From positions 1 through 64,000 of the forward strand of contig JAPKMT010000007.1 in assembly GCA_026645735.1 (NCBI GenBank): a stretch of DNA of 64,000 bases. The letters are read 5' to 3'. The notes under the pieces are model-generated. The model was not told the DNA's origin. It saw nothing but the letters and a program-made list of their open reading frames with translations, and did not search any database. A program made the translations under genes and the position numbers. The DNA is from Flexilinea sp. (GTDB taxonomy: Bacteria > Chloroflexota > Anaerolineae > Anaerolineales > Anaerolineaceae). Positions 34,657 to 44,052 of the stretch are shown here, one piece after another. Each line of letters begins with the position of its first letter. Position 1 is the stretch's first letter.

Positions 34657-35481
34657 ATGGCAATAATAGAAATTTTAAAAGCAATTGTATTTGGAATTGT
34701 TGAAGGGATCACAGAATGGCTGCCCATCAGCAGCACAGGTCACATGATTCTCCTGAATGAATTGATCCACATGAATTTGAGCGATGCATTTCAGGAAATG
34801 TTCCGTGTGGTCATACAACTGGGAGCCATTTTTGCTGTGATCCTCACTTTTTTTAAAAAACTCTATCCTTTTTCACGAAAGAAAACAGGGGATCAACAGA
34901 AAGAAATCTTTCAACTATGGTTAAAAATTATCCTGGCCTGTATCCCTGCCGGATTGATCGGTCTCTTATTCGAGGATCAAATTGATGAGTTGTTTTTCAA
35001 CTACAAAACAGTAGCAGCAACGCTGGTGATTTATGGAATTTTATTCATTTTAATTGAACACAGAAACAAGAAACGCAACTGCAGAATTAACGAATTATCA
35101 CAAATGAGTTTAACGACAGCGTTGATGATAGGAATTTTTCAAGTGTTGTCGCTGATTCCGGGAACATCTCGTTCCGGTGCGACAATCCTCGGAGCCATTT
35201 TGATTGGAACTTCCAGAAGTATTGCAGCAGAATTCTCTTTCTTCTTGTCCATACCGATTATGCTGGGAGCCAGCGGCGTCAAATTGATCAAATTTGGATT
35301 CAATTTTTCCAGTTTAGAAATCGCGGTTCTGATCGCCGGTATGATGGCGGCCTTTCTGATTTCTGCAGTAACAATCAGGTTTCTGATGGATTTCATCAAG
35401 AAACATGATTTTACAGTTTTTGGATATTATCGAATTTTTCTTGGATTGCTCGTACTGATTTTTTTTGGTCTGATCCGATAA
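34657..35481 (+). CDS. uppP: Undecaprenyl-diphosphatase
   Basis: This is a 274-aa BacA/UppP membrane phosphatase that recycles undecaprenyl pyrophosphate for cell-wall synthesis. The two hallmark motifs are present: [18 protein letters not shown] near the N-terminus and [21 protein letters not shown] near residue 170. About eight membrane segments fit the family. It is a single gene between two terminators. Confidence 0.96.
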   Translation: MAIIEILKAIVFGIVEGITEWLPISSTGHMILLNELIHMNLSDAFQEMFRVVIQLGAIFAVILTFFKKLYPFSRKKTGDQQKEIFQLWLKIILACIPAGLIGLLFEDQIDELFFNYKTVAATLVIYGILFILIEHRNKKRNCRINELSQMSLTTALMIGIFQVLSLIPGTSRSGATILGAILIGTSRSIAAEFSFFLSIPIMLGASGVKLIKFGFNFSSLEIAVLIAGMMAAFLISAVTIRFLMDFIKKHDFTVFGYYRIFLGLLVLIFFGLIR

Positions 35482-35528
35482 TCTCGAAGGCCACATCCAA
35501 ACACAGGAGCTTGGATCGGAGCCGCAGG

Positions 35529-35575
35529 AAACTGTGTTTATATATCTTTTTTTCTGCATAAACACAGTTTTTTCT
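35529..35575 (+). terminator. Rho-independent terminator
   Basis: A 13-bp stem AAACTGTGTTTAT/ATAAACACAGTTT with a 16-nt loop and a TTTTTT tail lies 48 nt after uppP. It may serve both uppP and the convergent gene. Confidence 0.85.
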
Positions 35576-35589
35576 GGCAGCGGCATTTC

Positions 35590-36081
35590 TTATAGCAAAT
35601 TTTCTGACTGAAAAAAGCTCTCCAGGCATTGGATTATGAAAGCGTGATCTTCTTTATGAGGCAATCCGGATACAATGATGGATCCGATGACTCCTACATT
35701 TCGGATACGAACCGGAAATCCACCTCCGCAGCAGGCATACGCATAGCGATCCATCAGTTTGTCTTCCATGGTTTTCCCCGCACCCTCAAATTCAACGCAC
35801 ATTCGAAGGCTGCTCATTTCCATTTCACGGACTGTCAATTCTTTGCGTTTCATCCACGTTTCGTTATTCAGTTTGGAACCGCTGCAAAAGTATTGAAATG
35901 CGGTAACTCCGGAAAATAACCGAATACTGATCGCGATGGGCAATGCCTTCCGCATAGCCTCTTCCGTCATCCATTTGCCCAGCTTCCAGATATCTTCATT
36001 GGTGAAATGTTCAAACTGAAAGCGCTCTTCCTGTTCTTTTAAGATTTCCAGATCATTGATGCTTGTATTTTCTTGTGGCAT
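35590..36081 (-). CDS. UPF0303/GlcG-HbpS-like heme-binding-fold protein
   Basis: This 163-aa protein of the UPF0303 group (heme-degrading/HbpS-like fold) has the N-terminal segment LKEQEERFQFEHFTNEDIWKLG, then ALPIAISIRLFSGVTAFQYF. The C-terminal CCGGGFPVRIRNVGVIGSI is the conserved core. AGGAGG upstream supports the ATG at 36081, which drops 14 residues of the longest frame. Function in bacteria is not established. Confidence 0.85.
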   Translation of the reverse strand: MPQENTSINDLEILKEQEERFQFEHFTNEDIWKLGKWMTEEAMRKALPIAISIRLFSGVTAFQYFCSGSKLNNETWMKRKELTVREMEMSSLRMCVEFEGAGKTMEDKLMDRYAYACCGGGFPVRIRNVGVIGSIIVSGLPHKEDHAFIIQCLESFFQSENLL

Positions 36082-36139
36082 ACCTGAATATCCTCCTTTA
36101 TTTGATTCCATTTCATTGTACACGGATTCATACCAACAG

Positions 36140-36197
36140 CAGAAATTCGAAAATTGGAAAATCCTTTTGAGTTAAAGGAGAAAATTTCGAATTACTG
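36140..36197 (-). mobile_element. MITE-like compact element
   Basis: This 58-bp unit, CAGAAATTCGAAAATTGG, GAAAATCCTTTTGAG and then AAATTTCGAATTACTG, is the most compact recognisable form, without any hairpin arm. A further terminal-like word (CCATATTTCTAATTGCT) lies at 36203-36219, and its TTGCTT forms the -35 of the next promoter. Confidence 0.65.
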
Positions 36198-36214
36198 TCA
36201 ATCCATATTTCTAA

Positions 36215-36243
36215 TTGCTTGTTGATCACTAATCACATATAAT
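36215..36243 (+). promoter_or_regulatory. Promoter of the Panacea gene pair
   Basis: TTGCTT (36215-36220), a 17-nt spacer and TATAAT (36238-36243) form a good sigma-70-type promoter. The predicted start is near 36250. Confidence 0.6.
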
Positions 36244-36273
36244 AATAAATAAGAAATTGGATTGTATACTTTA

Positions 36274-36768
36274 ATGGAACAACGTATGAAAAGTATTTTT
36301 GATGAAAAAAAAGGGATAGAAATAATCCGCTATTTTGTGAATTGCGGATTACATGACTTATACCAGATTGGAAAAGCCATGTATTTTGCTGATCTTTATC
36401 ATTTGTCCCATTATGGTTTTTTTATTGCCGGTGATCGATATATTGCTATGGATTGCGGACCTGTTCCAAGCGGACTTTACGACTTGTTAAAAGTAATTAG
36501 GTCTAAAAAATTTGCATTTGGTATTGAAGCGTCCGGTTGTGATTTATTAAATTCTGCTCCAGCTAATTTGGAATACTTCAGTAAATCCAATATTATCGCA
36601 CTAAGACATGGCATAAATGAAGTTATCAATTTGGATTTTGGCAAAATCAAAAGCAAAAGTCATGGTACAGCCTACGATAAAACTGACTTAAACAAGGAAA
36701 TGAAATTGACGGACATCGCTGAAATGTTTGATAATTCAGCAGAAATTATCGAGTATATTCAGAGATAA
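36274..36768 (+). CDS. Panacea/DUF4065 (SocA-like) protein, probable antitoxin
   Basis: This 164-aa protein has the Panacea domain: LYQIGKAMYFADLYHLSHYGF, then GDRYIAMDCGPVPSGLYDLL. In many bacteria Panacea proteins are antitoxins to unrelated toxins, and SocA of Caulobacter is one. The next gene overlaps it by TAATG, the usual layout of a two-gene module. The start is uncertain: ATG at 36274 or 36286, both without a strong ribosome-binding site. Confidence 0.8.
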   Translation: MEQRMKSIFDEKKGIEIIRYFVNCGLHDLYQIGKAMYFADLYHLSHYGFFIAGDRYIAMDCGPVPSGLYDLLKVIRSKKFAFGIEASGCDLLNSAPANLEYFSKSNIIALRHGINEVINLDFGKIKSKSHGTAYDKTDLNKEMKLTDIAEMFDNSAEIIEYIQR

Positions 36769-37184
36769 TGGATAAAGCAGAAATATTTCTGTCTTTTACA
36801 TCACCGCCGAGAGTTTTATATTTATTTTGTGATTTTCTCAATGATAAAAAATATAAATACATTGTTTTGCTCTCTAAAGACAATACTGAAATTCTATTTT
36901 TCCTGATCAACAGTAAATCTTATACAATTTCTCAACAAGATGAAATAAAAATTACTCCACATGAATGTTCGTTTCTTCATCACGATTCCTATATCGATTG
37001 CAGGCAAGTGTTTGTGTTACCAATTGATCATTTTTCAAAAAAAATTTCAACCAATCTGTCTGGATTCGACAATGGTGCCATTGAACCAGCAATAGTAGTT
37101 AAGATATTAAGTGTTGTTGAATCTTCGGATACAATCTCTCCATTACATAAAAAGAAAATATTGGATACTTTAGGATCACAATAA
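36768..37184 (+). CDS. Probable toxin partner of the Panacea protein
   Basis: This 138-aa protein is not assigned to a family with certainty. It has a beta-rich core (KYKYIVLLSKDNTEILFFLINS) and the segments ECSFLHHDSYIDCRQVF and FDNGAIEPAIVVKILSVVE. I recall a similar SH3-like (PemK/MazF-type) layout in small proteins paired with Panacea antitoxins, but this needs a profile search. Its start overlaps the Panacea stop codon, so they are co-expressed. Confidence 0.55.
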   Translation: MDKAEIFLSFTSPPRVLYLFCDFLNDKKYKYIVLLSKDNTEILFFLINSKSYTISQQDEIKITPHECSFLHHDSYIDCRQVFVLPIDHFSKKISTNLSGFDNGAIEPAIVVKILSVVESSDTISPLHKKKILDTLGSQ

Positions 37185-37349
37185 TTCCGATAAAAATCCA
37201 TCAGTAAGTTCAATAACGATCTGTTTCTTGTTGATCTATCTTGTCAGTCTAAACGCAATCTTGTCTTTGTCAGACTTAGTGTAAATTGGTTTTTCCTTTT
37301 TTTATCTTCCCAAGTTGTATTTACTATTTCAATTCACGATTTATAAATC

Positions 37350-37473
37350 CAACAATTTCAGATAAGGAAAGGAATAATTGTTGTTGTGTAATTGTTGCAC
37401 GAAGCACATCAATTACACAACAACATGATCCCTCTTTTTTTCCTAAAAAGCTTTTCCAAATTTCGAATTACTG
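37350..37473 (+). mobile_element. MITE-like palindromic element
   Basis: CAACAATTTCAGATAAGG at the left and CCAAATTTCGAATTACTG at the right enclose a hairpin TTGTTGTTGTGTAATTG/CAATTACACAACAACA with loop GTTGCACGAAGCACAT. The flanks TTATAAATC (37341-37349) and CTCTAAATC (37474-37482) agree at 7 of 9 bases. Confidence 0.75.
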
Positions 37474-37508
37474 CTCTAAATCGAATCCCATGCACAATTA
37501 AGTTGCTA

Positions 37509-37538
37509 TTGACGCAACACCCGATCCAAGGTGATAAT
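37509..37538 (+). promoter_or_regulatory. addB promoter, candidate leaderless
   Basis: TTGACG (37509-37514), an 18-nt spacer and GATAAT (37533-37538) form a promoter. The -10 ends 7 nt before the addB ATG at 37546, so the transcript would start at or next to the start codon. Confidence 0.55.
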
Positions 37539-37545
37539 ACAACCC

Positions 37546-40500
37546 ATGACGATTGAATTAATCATGGACTGGCCTGCCTCCGGGAAAACAACTGCCTGCC
37601 TGCAAAAAATCCGCCAAATCAAATCTGCAAATCCACTGGCTGCTGTTCAAGTGTTAGTTCCTGACAGCCTCCAATTACACGCTTTTCAAAAGAGAATCGC
37701 GTATCCTTCAGGATCTCTGGGTACGAAAGTAAACACATTTTCCCAGTTTGCACGATGGATTCTTGAAAAAGATTTATCGGGAAAAATCATCATCCCCCTC
37801 TCATTAAATCGGCAAATTGTACGTGAATCGATTCACCGCGTTCAGGCAGCAGGAAAATTATTATATTACAGTGATGTCTGGAATTCAGCAGGCTTCTCCA
37901 AAGTAATCACAGAGGCTTTCTCCGTTTTAGAGAAAAATCGCATATCTCCTGATCAACTCAAAGCCGCAGTACAGTCACAGCAAGAAATCGAAATCAGTCT
38001 GGTTTATCAGGAATATCAGAAGATTTTATCGGAACGGGGATGGATCAGTCCTGCCGGAATGATCAACGCTGCTGCAGCCATCATGGAGGAAAAGCCAAAC
38101 CAGCTCGCGCACATTGCATTGCTGATCATTGACGGTTTTGATAATTTTGATCAGGATCAACTCCAATTCATCCGGATTTTTAAACGGATCACCGAAAAAA
38201 TTTGCATAACGCTTCCGGGATCTCTGAAAAGTGAAGAGAAAGACCAACTGATCAACCGTAGATTTTTGCGTTCATTAGAGATGATTCAAGAAGTGCTGAA
38301 TCCCCAGATTTCATCCGGCACGGCAGAAAGTTCCATTTACCTGCCTGATATGCTGCGGCACATTATTGAGAATATTTTTAAACAACGACCAGAGATTCGG
38401 ACTGATCAAACCTTTTCCGCTGCAAAATCACTGTTCCTATTGGAAGCCGGTACACAGGAAGATGAAGTCAGAGAAGTGTTGCGGCAAATGAAAAGCTGGA
38501 TTATTCGTGAGGAAATTCCAATTTCTGCCTGTGCGATTTTTGCTCCGCAATTGGACGCTTATACCCCTGCTTTACGCAGGATCAGCGAGGAAATGGAAAT
38601 ACCGCTTAATTTCGGCAGAAAAGAATCGCTGATCGAGAGTCCTGTCGTCAAAACACTTTTCAGCTTACTCCGTCTGCACCTGGAAGGATTGAAAACGAAT
38701 AACCTGATGAATTGTCTGCGCTTTCCATATATCAGTTCGGGTTTGACGCAGGAGCAGGTAACCTGGCTGGACACCATCACCCGCCAATTAAACATAACCG
38801 GCGGATCAGATCAATGGGAGGAAGCCTGGAATATTCTGCAGAAGAAAGACGAAAAATATAGGACGAAGGATGAAGATGGAGATCCTTTTCCGCAATTTCG
38901 AAACATCCCCGACAATGCAGAACTGCTGCTTTTGAAGAATGGATTGCAGAATTTTTTAGATGAAATCACGCCTCCTAAAGAAGAGCAGGCGGTTGTGCTT
39001 TGGATTGCCTGGTTGAAAGATGTCTGTGAGAAAATTCAGCTTCAGTCGCATATCCAGCAGGAAGAAGAATCGGATTATTTTGCATTGACCGCATGTTTCG
39101 AGGAATTGATGATGGAAGACCGCATGTTTTCCCGAAACAAAATAAATTATGCCTCATTTCTGGAGGCATTGACAGAGATTATCACAGCCGCTGAGCGAAG
39201 TGCTCCGCCCCAGTTGTCAACCAATGCCATCTTTACGGGTGAGATTACCTGGGCTCGGGGTATCCGTTTTACAGCTGTTGCCTATTTAGGTTTTGCTGAG
39301 AGTATATTCCCCGCAACGATCGCAGAAGATGTCATCCTTGAACAAGCACTTCAGGATCATTTAAGAATTCCCGTATCTGCCGATGCAGATCAAAGCGGTT
39401 TATTAATCCAGGTTCTTTCCAGAGCAGATGAAAAGTTATTAATTAGCCGTCCGTGCATCACGGAAGCAGGGGATGAATGGGAGGAATCGCTTTATTGGAA
39501 CGCCATCAAGCAGGTCGTTCCTGAAAATCTGATCCGGCGAATTCGTTCTTCAATCCTGAGGCCGCTCTCTGAAGCTGCCTCCGAGGATGAAAAGGAATTT
39601 TGGGCAGTTTTACAGGGAGACGAAACCTTGTTTGCAGATGATTCAGACAATCAGGATTCGACTGGTCGAGTTCATCAGGTTTCGGACGAAGATGATTCCA
39701 CGGTTGATTTACCGGAAGAATTCCGAAGCCAGAGGATATTCAGTTCATCCCAACTTGAAACCTGTCTGGGTTGTCCTTTTCGGTACTACGTCAGTCATAT
39801 TCTGTCTCTGGAACCGCTAAAAAAACCGACGCTGGAAATGGATCCACAGCAGTTAGGATCCATGCTGCACCGTATCCTTCAATTAACCTTTGAAAAAACC
39901 AAGGACCTGTCCGATAGAAAGATTGTATTGGAGCAACTGGAGAAAGCCTGCAGCAGAACATTTCCGACAGCCCCGATGAACTATCAATTCCGGCCCTCCG
40001 GTTTGTGGATTTTTCTACAAAACCAGATAAAAAATCAACTAAACCAAACTATCGAAAAGTTATCAGAAATCAGCGAAGGCTGGCTCATGGAAGCGGCGGA
40101 GACCAGATTCGGGATGAACGGTCTGCCATATCTACATGTGGATGTTGACGGAGAACCACTCCGTTTTCGTGGAATAATCGATCGAATCGACCGCAATCAA
40201 AATGGGAATCTGCGCATCATCGATTACAAGATAGGCGGATCTCATTTTTCTGCAAACGATTTTTATTCCGGGAGACGTGTCCAATTATTTCTTTATGCTT
40301 TGGCGGCAGCCGATGCACTCAAAATCGGTCGGATTGAAGAGGGATTTTATTGGGCAATACTTTCAGCAAAAGCCAGCACTTTAAGACTCTCCAGCTTTAT
40401 GAATCCGCAAGAAATGGATCAAACAACCACGTTTCGCACCTTGATCATGGAAAAAATTGAAAATTTTTATCATACTCTAAAAATCGCGCAATTTCCTGCC

Positions 40501-40581
40501 CGGCCTATTGACGGGAAATGCCCATCCTATTGCAGTGCGGCAGCCTGGTGCATGCATTTCAGAAGGGAAGACAGGCCATGA
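37546..40581 (+). CDS. addB: ATP-dependent helicase/nuclease subunit AddB
   Basis: This 1011-aa AddB processes double-strand breaks with AddA. A degenerate P-loop (MDWPASGKTTACLQ) opens the protein. The middle is helicase-like (CITLPG..., FTGEITWARGIRF). The C-terminal nuclease has FRGIIDRIDR...LRIIDYKIGG with the RecB-type acidic and Lys residues. The Fe-S cysteines CLGCPFRYY and CPSYCSAAAWC frame the nuclease as in AddB. The start at 37546 is supported by the promoter spacing; a GTG at 37531 is an alternative. Its stop overlaps addA by ATGA. Confidence 0.9.
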   Translation: MTIELIMDWPASGKTTACLQKIRQIKSANPLAAVQVLVPDSLQLHAFQKRIAYPSGSLGTKVNTFSQFARWILEKDLSGKIIIPLSLNRQIVRESIHRVQAAGKLLYYSDVWNSAGFSKVITEAFSVLEKNRISPDQLKAAVQSQQEIEISLVYQEYQKILSERGWISPAGMINAAAAIMEEKPNQLAHIALLIIDGFDNFDQDQLQFIRIFKRITEKICITLPGSLKSEEKDQLINRRFLRSLEMIQEVLNPQISSGTAESSIYLPDMLRHIIENIFKQRPEIRTDQTFSAAKSLFLLEAGTQEDEVREVLRQMKSWIIREEIPISACAIFAPQLDAYTPALRRISEEMEIPLNFGRKESLIESPVVKTLFSLLRLHLEGLKTNNLMNCLRFPYISSGLTQEQVTWLDTITRQLNITGGSDQWEEAWNILQKKDEKYRTKDEDGDPFPQFRNIPDNAELLLLKNGLQNFLDEITPPKEEQAVVLWIAWLKDVCEKIQLQSHIQQEEESDYFALTACFEELMMEDRMFSRNKINYASFLEALTEIITAAERSAPPQLSTNAIFTGEITWARGIRFTAVAYLGFAESIFPATIAEDVILEQALQDHLRIPVSADADQSGLLIQVLSRADEKLLISRPCITEAGDEWEESLYWNAIKQVVPENLIRRIRSSILRPLSEAASEDEKEFWAVLQGDETLFADDSDNQDSTGRVHQVSDEDDSTVDLPEEFRSQRIFSSSQLETCLGCPFRYYVSHILSLEPLKKPTLEMDPQQLGSMLHRILQLTFEKTKDLSDRKIVLEQLEKACSRTFPTAPMNYQFRPSGLWIFLQNQIKNQLNQTIEKLSEISEGWLMEAAETRFGMNGLPYLHVDVDGEPLRFRGIIDRIDRNQNGNLRIIDYKIGGSHFSANDFYSGRRVQLFLYALAAADALKIGRIEEGFYWAILSAKASTLRLSSFMNPQEMDQTTTFRTLIMEKIENFYHTLKIAQFPARPIDGKCPSYCSAAAWCMHFRREDRP

Positions 40582-43500
40582 CTGAAGTATTAATTTCACT
40601 GCTCAGTAAACTTTCAGAAAACCAAAGACTGGCTGCAACAGAGAGACAACGCAATGTAATTGTTACTGCAGGAGCCGGAAGCGGCAAAACGCATACGCTG
40701 GTGGCACGTTATTTATCATTACTGAATGATGGATATACACCAGAGGAAATCGCGGCGATCACCTTCACTGAAAAAGCCTCCCGTGAAATGAAATCCCGCG
40801 TCCGAAACAAGCTGACCGATATTGCGCAATCATGCATTGATCCGGAAGAACGAAAAAAATGGTTGGATCGTTTAACTGCCATGGATTCAGCAAGAATTGG
40901 AACCATCCATAGCCTTTGTTCACAAATTCTAAAATCCAGTTTTGCGGAGGCAGGAATTGATCCGGATTTTTCGGTCTTGGATGAAAACCATTGTGCCATG
41001 ATAAAAGCGCAGATCGTTGAGGACTGGCTCGAATCTATGGCTGAACAGGAAAAGTTTTATCCGCTTTTCCAGGCTTTCAGAATCGATGAAATTCGAAATA
41101 TTCTTATTGGTATGCTGAATCAGCGTCTGGAAGTAAAAGAGGTTTTCGAGCGAAGCTTTAATTTGAAATCCCTGATTCACGAAAAGCTGCATGGATTGTT
41201 TTCCAACGAAATTGTAAGGGTCAATTTTGAATGGATTGCAAGTTTAAGTGAAGCAGAATTGGCAGCAGACGCCGGTGATAAGCTGGCTGCGCAGCTTAAT
41301 GAATTCATCCCCCTGTGGAAACAGGCGGTTTCATTCTTGAAGCAAGGCGATCCATTTGCATCGATCACAGTATTGCAGTCTGCCTATACCGAAAAAATGA
41401 AATTATCAGCCGGAAAGGCAACATCAGAAGCAAAGCGTGCTTTAAAAATCCTGCGGGAATATCTTGAATTGAATTGGAAGGATCTTTTAGACAAAAAAAA
41501 TCAGATGCCTACTGATGAGAATGAAGAGCAATATCAGAAAATTATCAGTCTTTTTAAGGCAGCATTTCTGGGTTTGCTGGAACGCTATCAAGATAATTTG
41601 CATCAGCAGGTCGTTTTAGATTTCGATGATTTAGAAGAAAAAACACTGATCGTGTTAAGAAAAACGACGGTGAAAAAAAAATGGCAGGAAAAAATTAAAA
41701 CCGTTTTGGTGGATGAATTTCAGGACACCAATCAGCGACAACGACACCTGATCGAAATTTTAGCAGAGCCATCTGGAAGTTTTTTTGGAGTGGGAGATGC
41801 CAGGCAGAGCATCTACCGTTTCCGCGGTGCAGACGTAACCGTATTCCGTTCCGTACAACAAGTAACCAGTAGAAATGGCGGCCTGCCTGTAAATCTGGAT
41901 TCAACCTATCGCACCGATCCCGATTTGCTGGATGTAAGCGGAGATTTTCTAAGCCGCATGATGGGCACCGAAGAGCTTCCCGATAAATCCTACTGTGTTC
42001 CATATGAACCCTTAGTCTCCATGAGGAGTAGGATCGAACAACAGAATGAACCACCGCTCGAATTTTTGCTGGGATATGATCCGGCATCCGTTGACGAAGC
42101 CAGAAAAGCCACTGCTATCCAGCTTGCTGCCAGACTGCATGAGCTAAAAACGGATCAAGTCATCAAGAGCTGGGATGATGTTGCTCTGTTGTTTCGAGCA
42201 TCGAGCAGTTTTGCGATTTACGAATCCGTTCTTGAAAAAAGCAGTATTCCATTTGTAACCGTATCCGGCAGAGGATTTTATGATCGCCCTGAGATCCGGG
42301 ATATTCTGAACATGCTTTCTGCTGCGGCAAACCCGGCCGATGATCTCGCAGTGGCTGGTATGCTCTTAAGTCCGGTGTTTCGTCTCTCCAAAAATGGCCT
42401 TTTTCATCTTCGTTGGCCAGATTTCACAAATGTAAGTAATCCGGGGAAACCTGCCAGCCTCTGGGAATCGCTGCTTAAGAATCGATCGGTTTTAACCTCT
42501 CGTGACAGAAAAGCGGCCGATCGGGCATGCCTTGTGCTGCAAACATTAATCCCTCTTTCCGGCAAAGCTTCTGTCGAGATCATTCTATCGAAATTAATCC
42601 GTTTGACAAAGTATCGTTCTCTATTGGCATCCACGCCCACCGGACAATATTGGCGAAATATCGACAAACTCGTATCGGATGCCCATGACAGCGGGATGAT
42701 TTCACTGGATGATTTTCTAACCTATTTAAAAAATCTGAATGATGCAGGTGCAAGAGAAGGTGAAGCGCCATCTGACACCATTGGAGCCATCCGATTGATG
42801 ACTATTCACAAATCGAAAGGTCTGGAATTTCCGGTTGTCGTTTTAGCTGATGCAGCCCATCAAAATTATCATGCACTCGATTCCTGGATTATTTCACAAA
42901 ATTTTGGATTCCAAATTAGCACAGAAATCGAATCTTTGGGTTATATCCTCGCCGCAAAAGATGAAAAAGATCAGAATGAAGCGGAATTAAAACGGCTCTT
43001 ATATGTCGCGTTTACGCGGGCAAAAGACAGACTGATCATCAGCGGACACTTCACAGAGAAACGATTAAACGGTTGGATTGGTGAATTGCTTGATCCCTGG
43101 AAAGATGATCTTCCCGATATCCAGCAACAATCTCAGAGAATGATGAAAACATGCGACGGAAATCCTTTCCTGATTAAAATAGCGACATCGAATCAGCAAG
43201 AAATTGAAACTAAAAAAATGCAAGGAAACAATCATCGCCTCTTAAAAAATGAACCAAAACACCTGTCTATTTCATTATTGCCGGAATTTTTTCAAACCCC
43301 GACGGAAGAATTTGCATCAGAACTGCCTGAAACGCAGGAACGCATCCTGGGAAAGAAAGTTGGAATACTGGTTCATAAGGCTTTAGAAATCGGGACTTTC
43401 CCGCAAGAAACCAAATTTGACCTGCTAATGGAACAGCAATTGTTGGAATTAAATGATTTAACCGAATCGCAAAGAAAACATGCCCTTCAGCGAACAAAAC

Positions 43501-43883
43501 AATTGTTGTCAGCTTTTCAAGAATCTGTAATTTGGCAGGAAATCCAAACAGCAGAAGTTTGCTACCACGAACTGCCTTATGACATTCCTGGAATTTCATA
43601 TTCGGAACATGGCGTAATCGATCTTTTGTACTGCATAGAAAGTCAATGGAAATTTCTGGATTTTAAGACGGATATGATTCGAAATCCGGATGAGAGATTG
43701 ATTCTGGAACAACTGTATGCCAGACAAATCAGACGTTACGAACGTGCTGCCAGAATGTTGTTAAACTGCCCGGTCAGTGGAGCTGTTTGTTTTCTGGACG
43801 ATTGCGGGAAAACGAGTGTTTTCTGGAATCATCAAAATCCGAAGTATCATCAAAAAACGTTCGATTCGCGGCTTTTTCCATAA
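40578..43883 (+). CDS. addA: ATP-dependent helicase/nuclease subunit AddA
   Basis: This 1101-aa UvrD/Rep-type helicase has a C-terminal RecB-like nuclease. Motifs: Walker A VTAGAGSGKTHTLVARY near residue 30, Ia AITFTEKASREMKSRV, II VLVDEFQDTNQRQ, III GVGDARQSIYRFRGADV, IV LDSTYRT, V MTIHKSKGLEFPVV and VI LLYVAFTRAKDRLIISG. The nuclease motif is near the end (GVIDLLYC...WKFLDFKTDM). Together with AddB it does the RecBCD job in homologous recombination. The ATG overlaps the addB stop. Confidence 0.96.
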   Translation: MTEVLISLLSKLSENQRLAATERQRNVIVTAGAGSGKTHTLVARYLSLLNDGYTPEEIAAITFTEKASREMKSRVRNKLTDIAQSCIDPEERKKWLDRLTAMDSARIGTIHSLCSQILKSSFAEAGIDPDFSVLDENHCAMIKAQIVEDWLESMAEQEKFYPLFQAFRIDEIRNILIGMLNQRLEVKEVFERSFNLKSLIHEKLHGLFSNEIVRVNFEWIASLSEAELAADAGDKLAAQLNEFIPLWKQAVSFLKQGDPFASITVLQSAYTEKMKLSAGKATSEAKRALKILREYLELNWKDLLDKKNQMPTDENEEQYQKIISLFKAAFLGLLERYQDNLHQQVVLDFDDLEEKTLIVLRKTTVKKKWQEKIKTVLVDEFQDTNQRQRHLIEILAEPSGSFFGVGDARQSIYRFRGADVTVFRSVQQVTSRNGGLPVNLDSTYRTDPDLLDVSGDFLSRMMGTEELPDKSYCVPYEPLVSMRSRIEQQNEPPLEFLLGYDPASVDEARKATAIQLAARLHELKTDQVIKSWDDVALLFRASSSFAIYESVLEKSSIPFVTVSGRGFYDRPEIRDILNMLSAAANPADDLAVAGMLLSPVFRLSKNGLFHLRWPDFTNVSNPGKPASLWESLLKNRSVLTSRDRKAADRACLVLQTLIPLSGKASVEIILSKLIRLTKYRSLLASTPTGQYWRNIDKLVSDAHDSGMISLDDFLTYLKNLNDAGAREGEAPSDTIGAIRLMTIHKSKGLEFPVVVLADAAHQNYHALDSWIISQNFGFQISTEIESLGYILAAKDEKDQNEAELKRLLYVAFTRAKDRLIISGHFTEKRLNGWIGELLDPWKDDLPDIQQQSQRMMKTCDGNPFLIKIATSNQQEIETKKMQGNNHRLLKNEPKHLSISLLPEFFQTPTEEFASELPETQERILGKKVGILVHKALEIGTFPQETKFDLLMEQQLLELNDLTESQRKHALQRTKQLLSAFQESVIWQEIQTAEVCYHELPYDIPGISYSEHGVIDLLYCIESQWKFLDFKTDMIRNPDERLILEQLYARQIRRYERAARMLLNCPVSGAVCFLDDCGKTSVFWNHQNPKYHQKTFDSRLFP

Positions 43884-43907
43884 AGGATCAAATAACCTTT
43901 CGTATTT

Positions 43908-43942
43908 AAAAAGGCGATTCAAATTATTGAATCGCCTTTTTA
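43908..43942. terminator. Bidirectional terminator
   Basis: AAAAGGCGATTCAA/TTGAATCGCCTTTT with a 4-nt loop has T-runs on both strands. It lies between addA and the convergent EamA gene. Confidence 0.85.
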
Positions 43943-43962
43943 AATTAACCAAATAAGATGTC

Positions 43963-44037
43963 ATTCTGTTGTTTTAATGTGAAGTGCAAAACCTGCACAA
44001 CAACCAATATTTCTCTCCAAATTCCAAATTTCTCAGG
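43963..44037. repeat. Decayed MITE-like copy
   Basis: TTCTGTTGTTTTAATGTG with CCTGCACAACAACC is a diverged hairpin pair. CCAAATTCCAAATTTCTCAG resembles a terminal end. The left terminal repeat is not recognisable. Confidence 0.35.
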
Positions 44038-44052
44038 ATGAAAAAATGAAAA

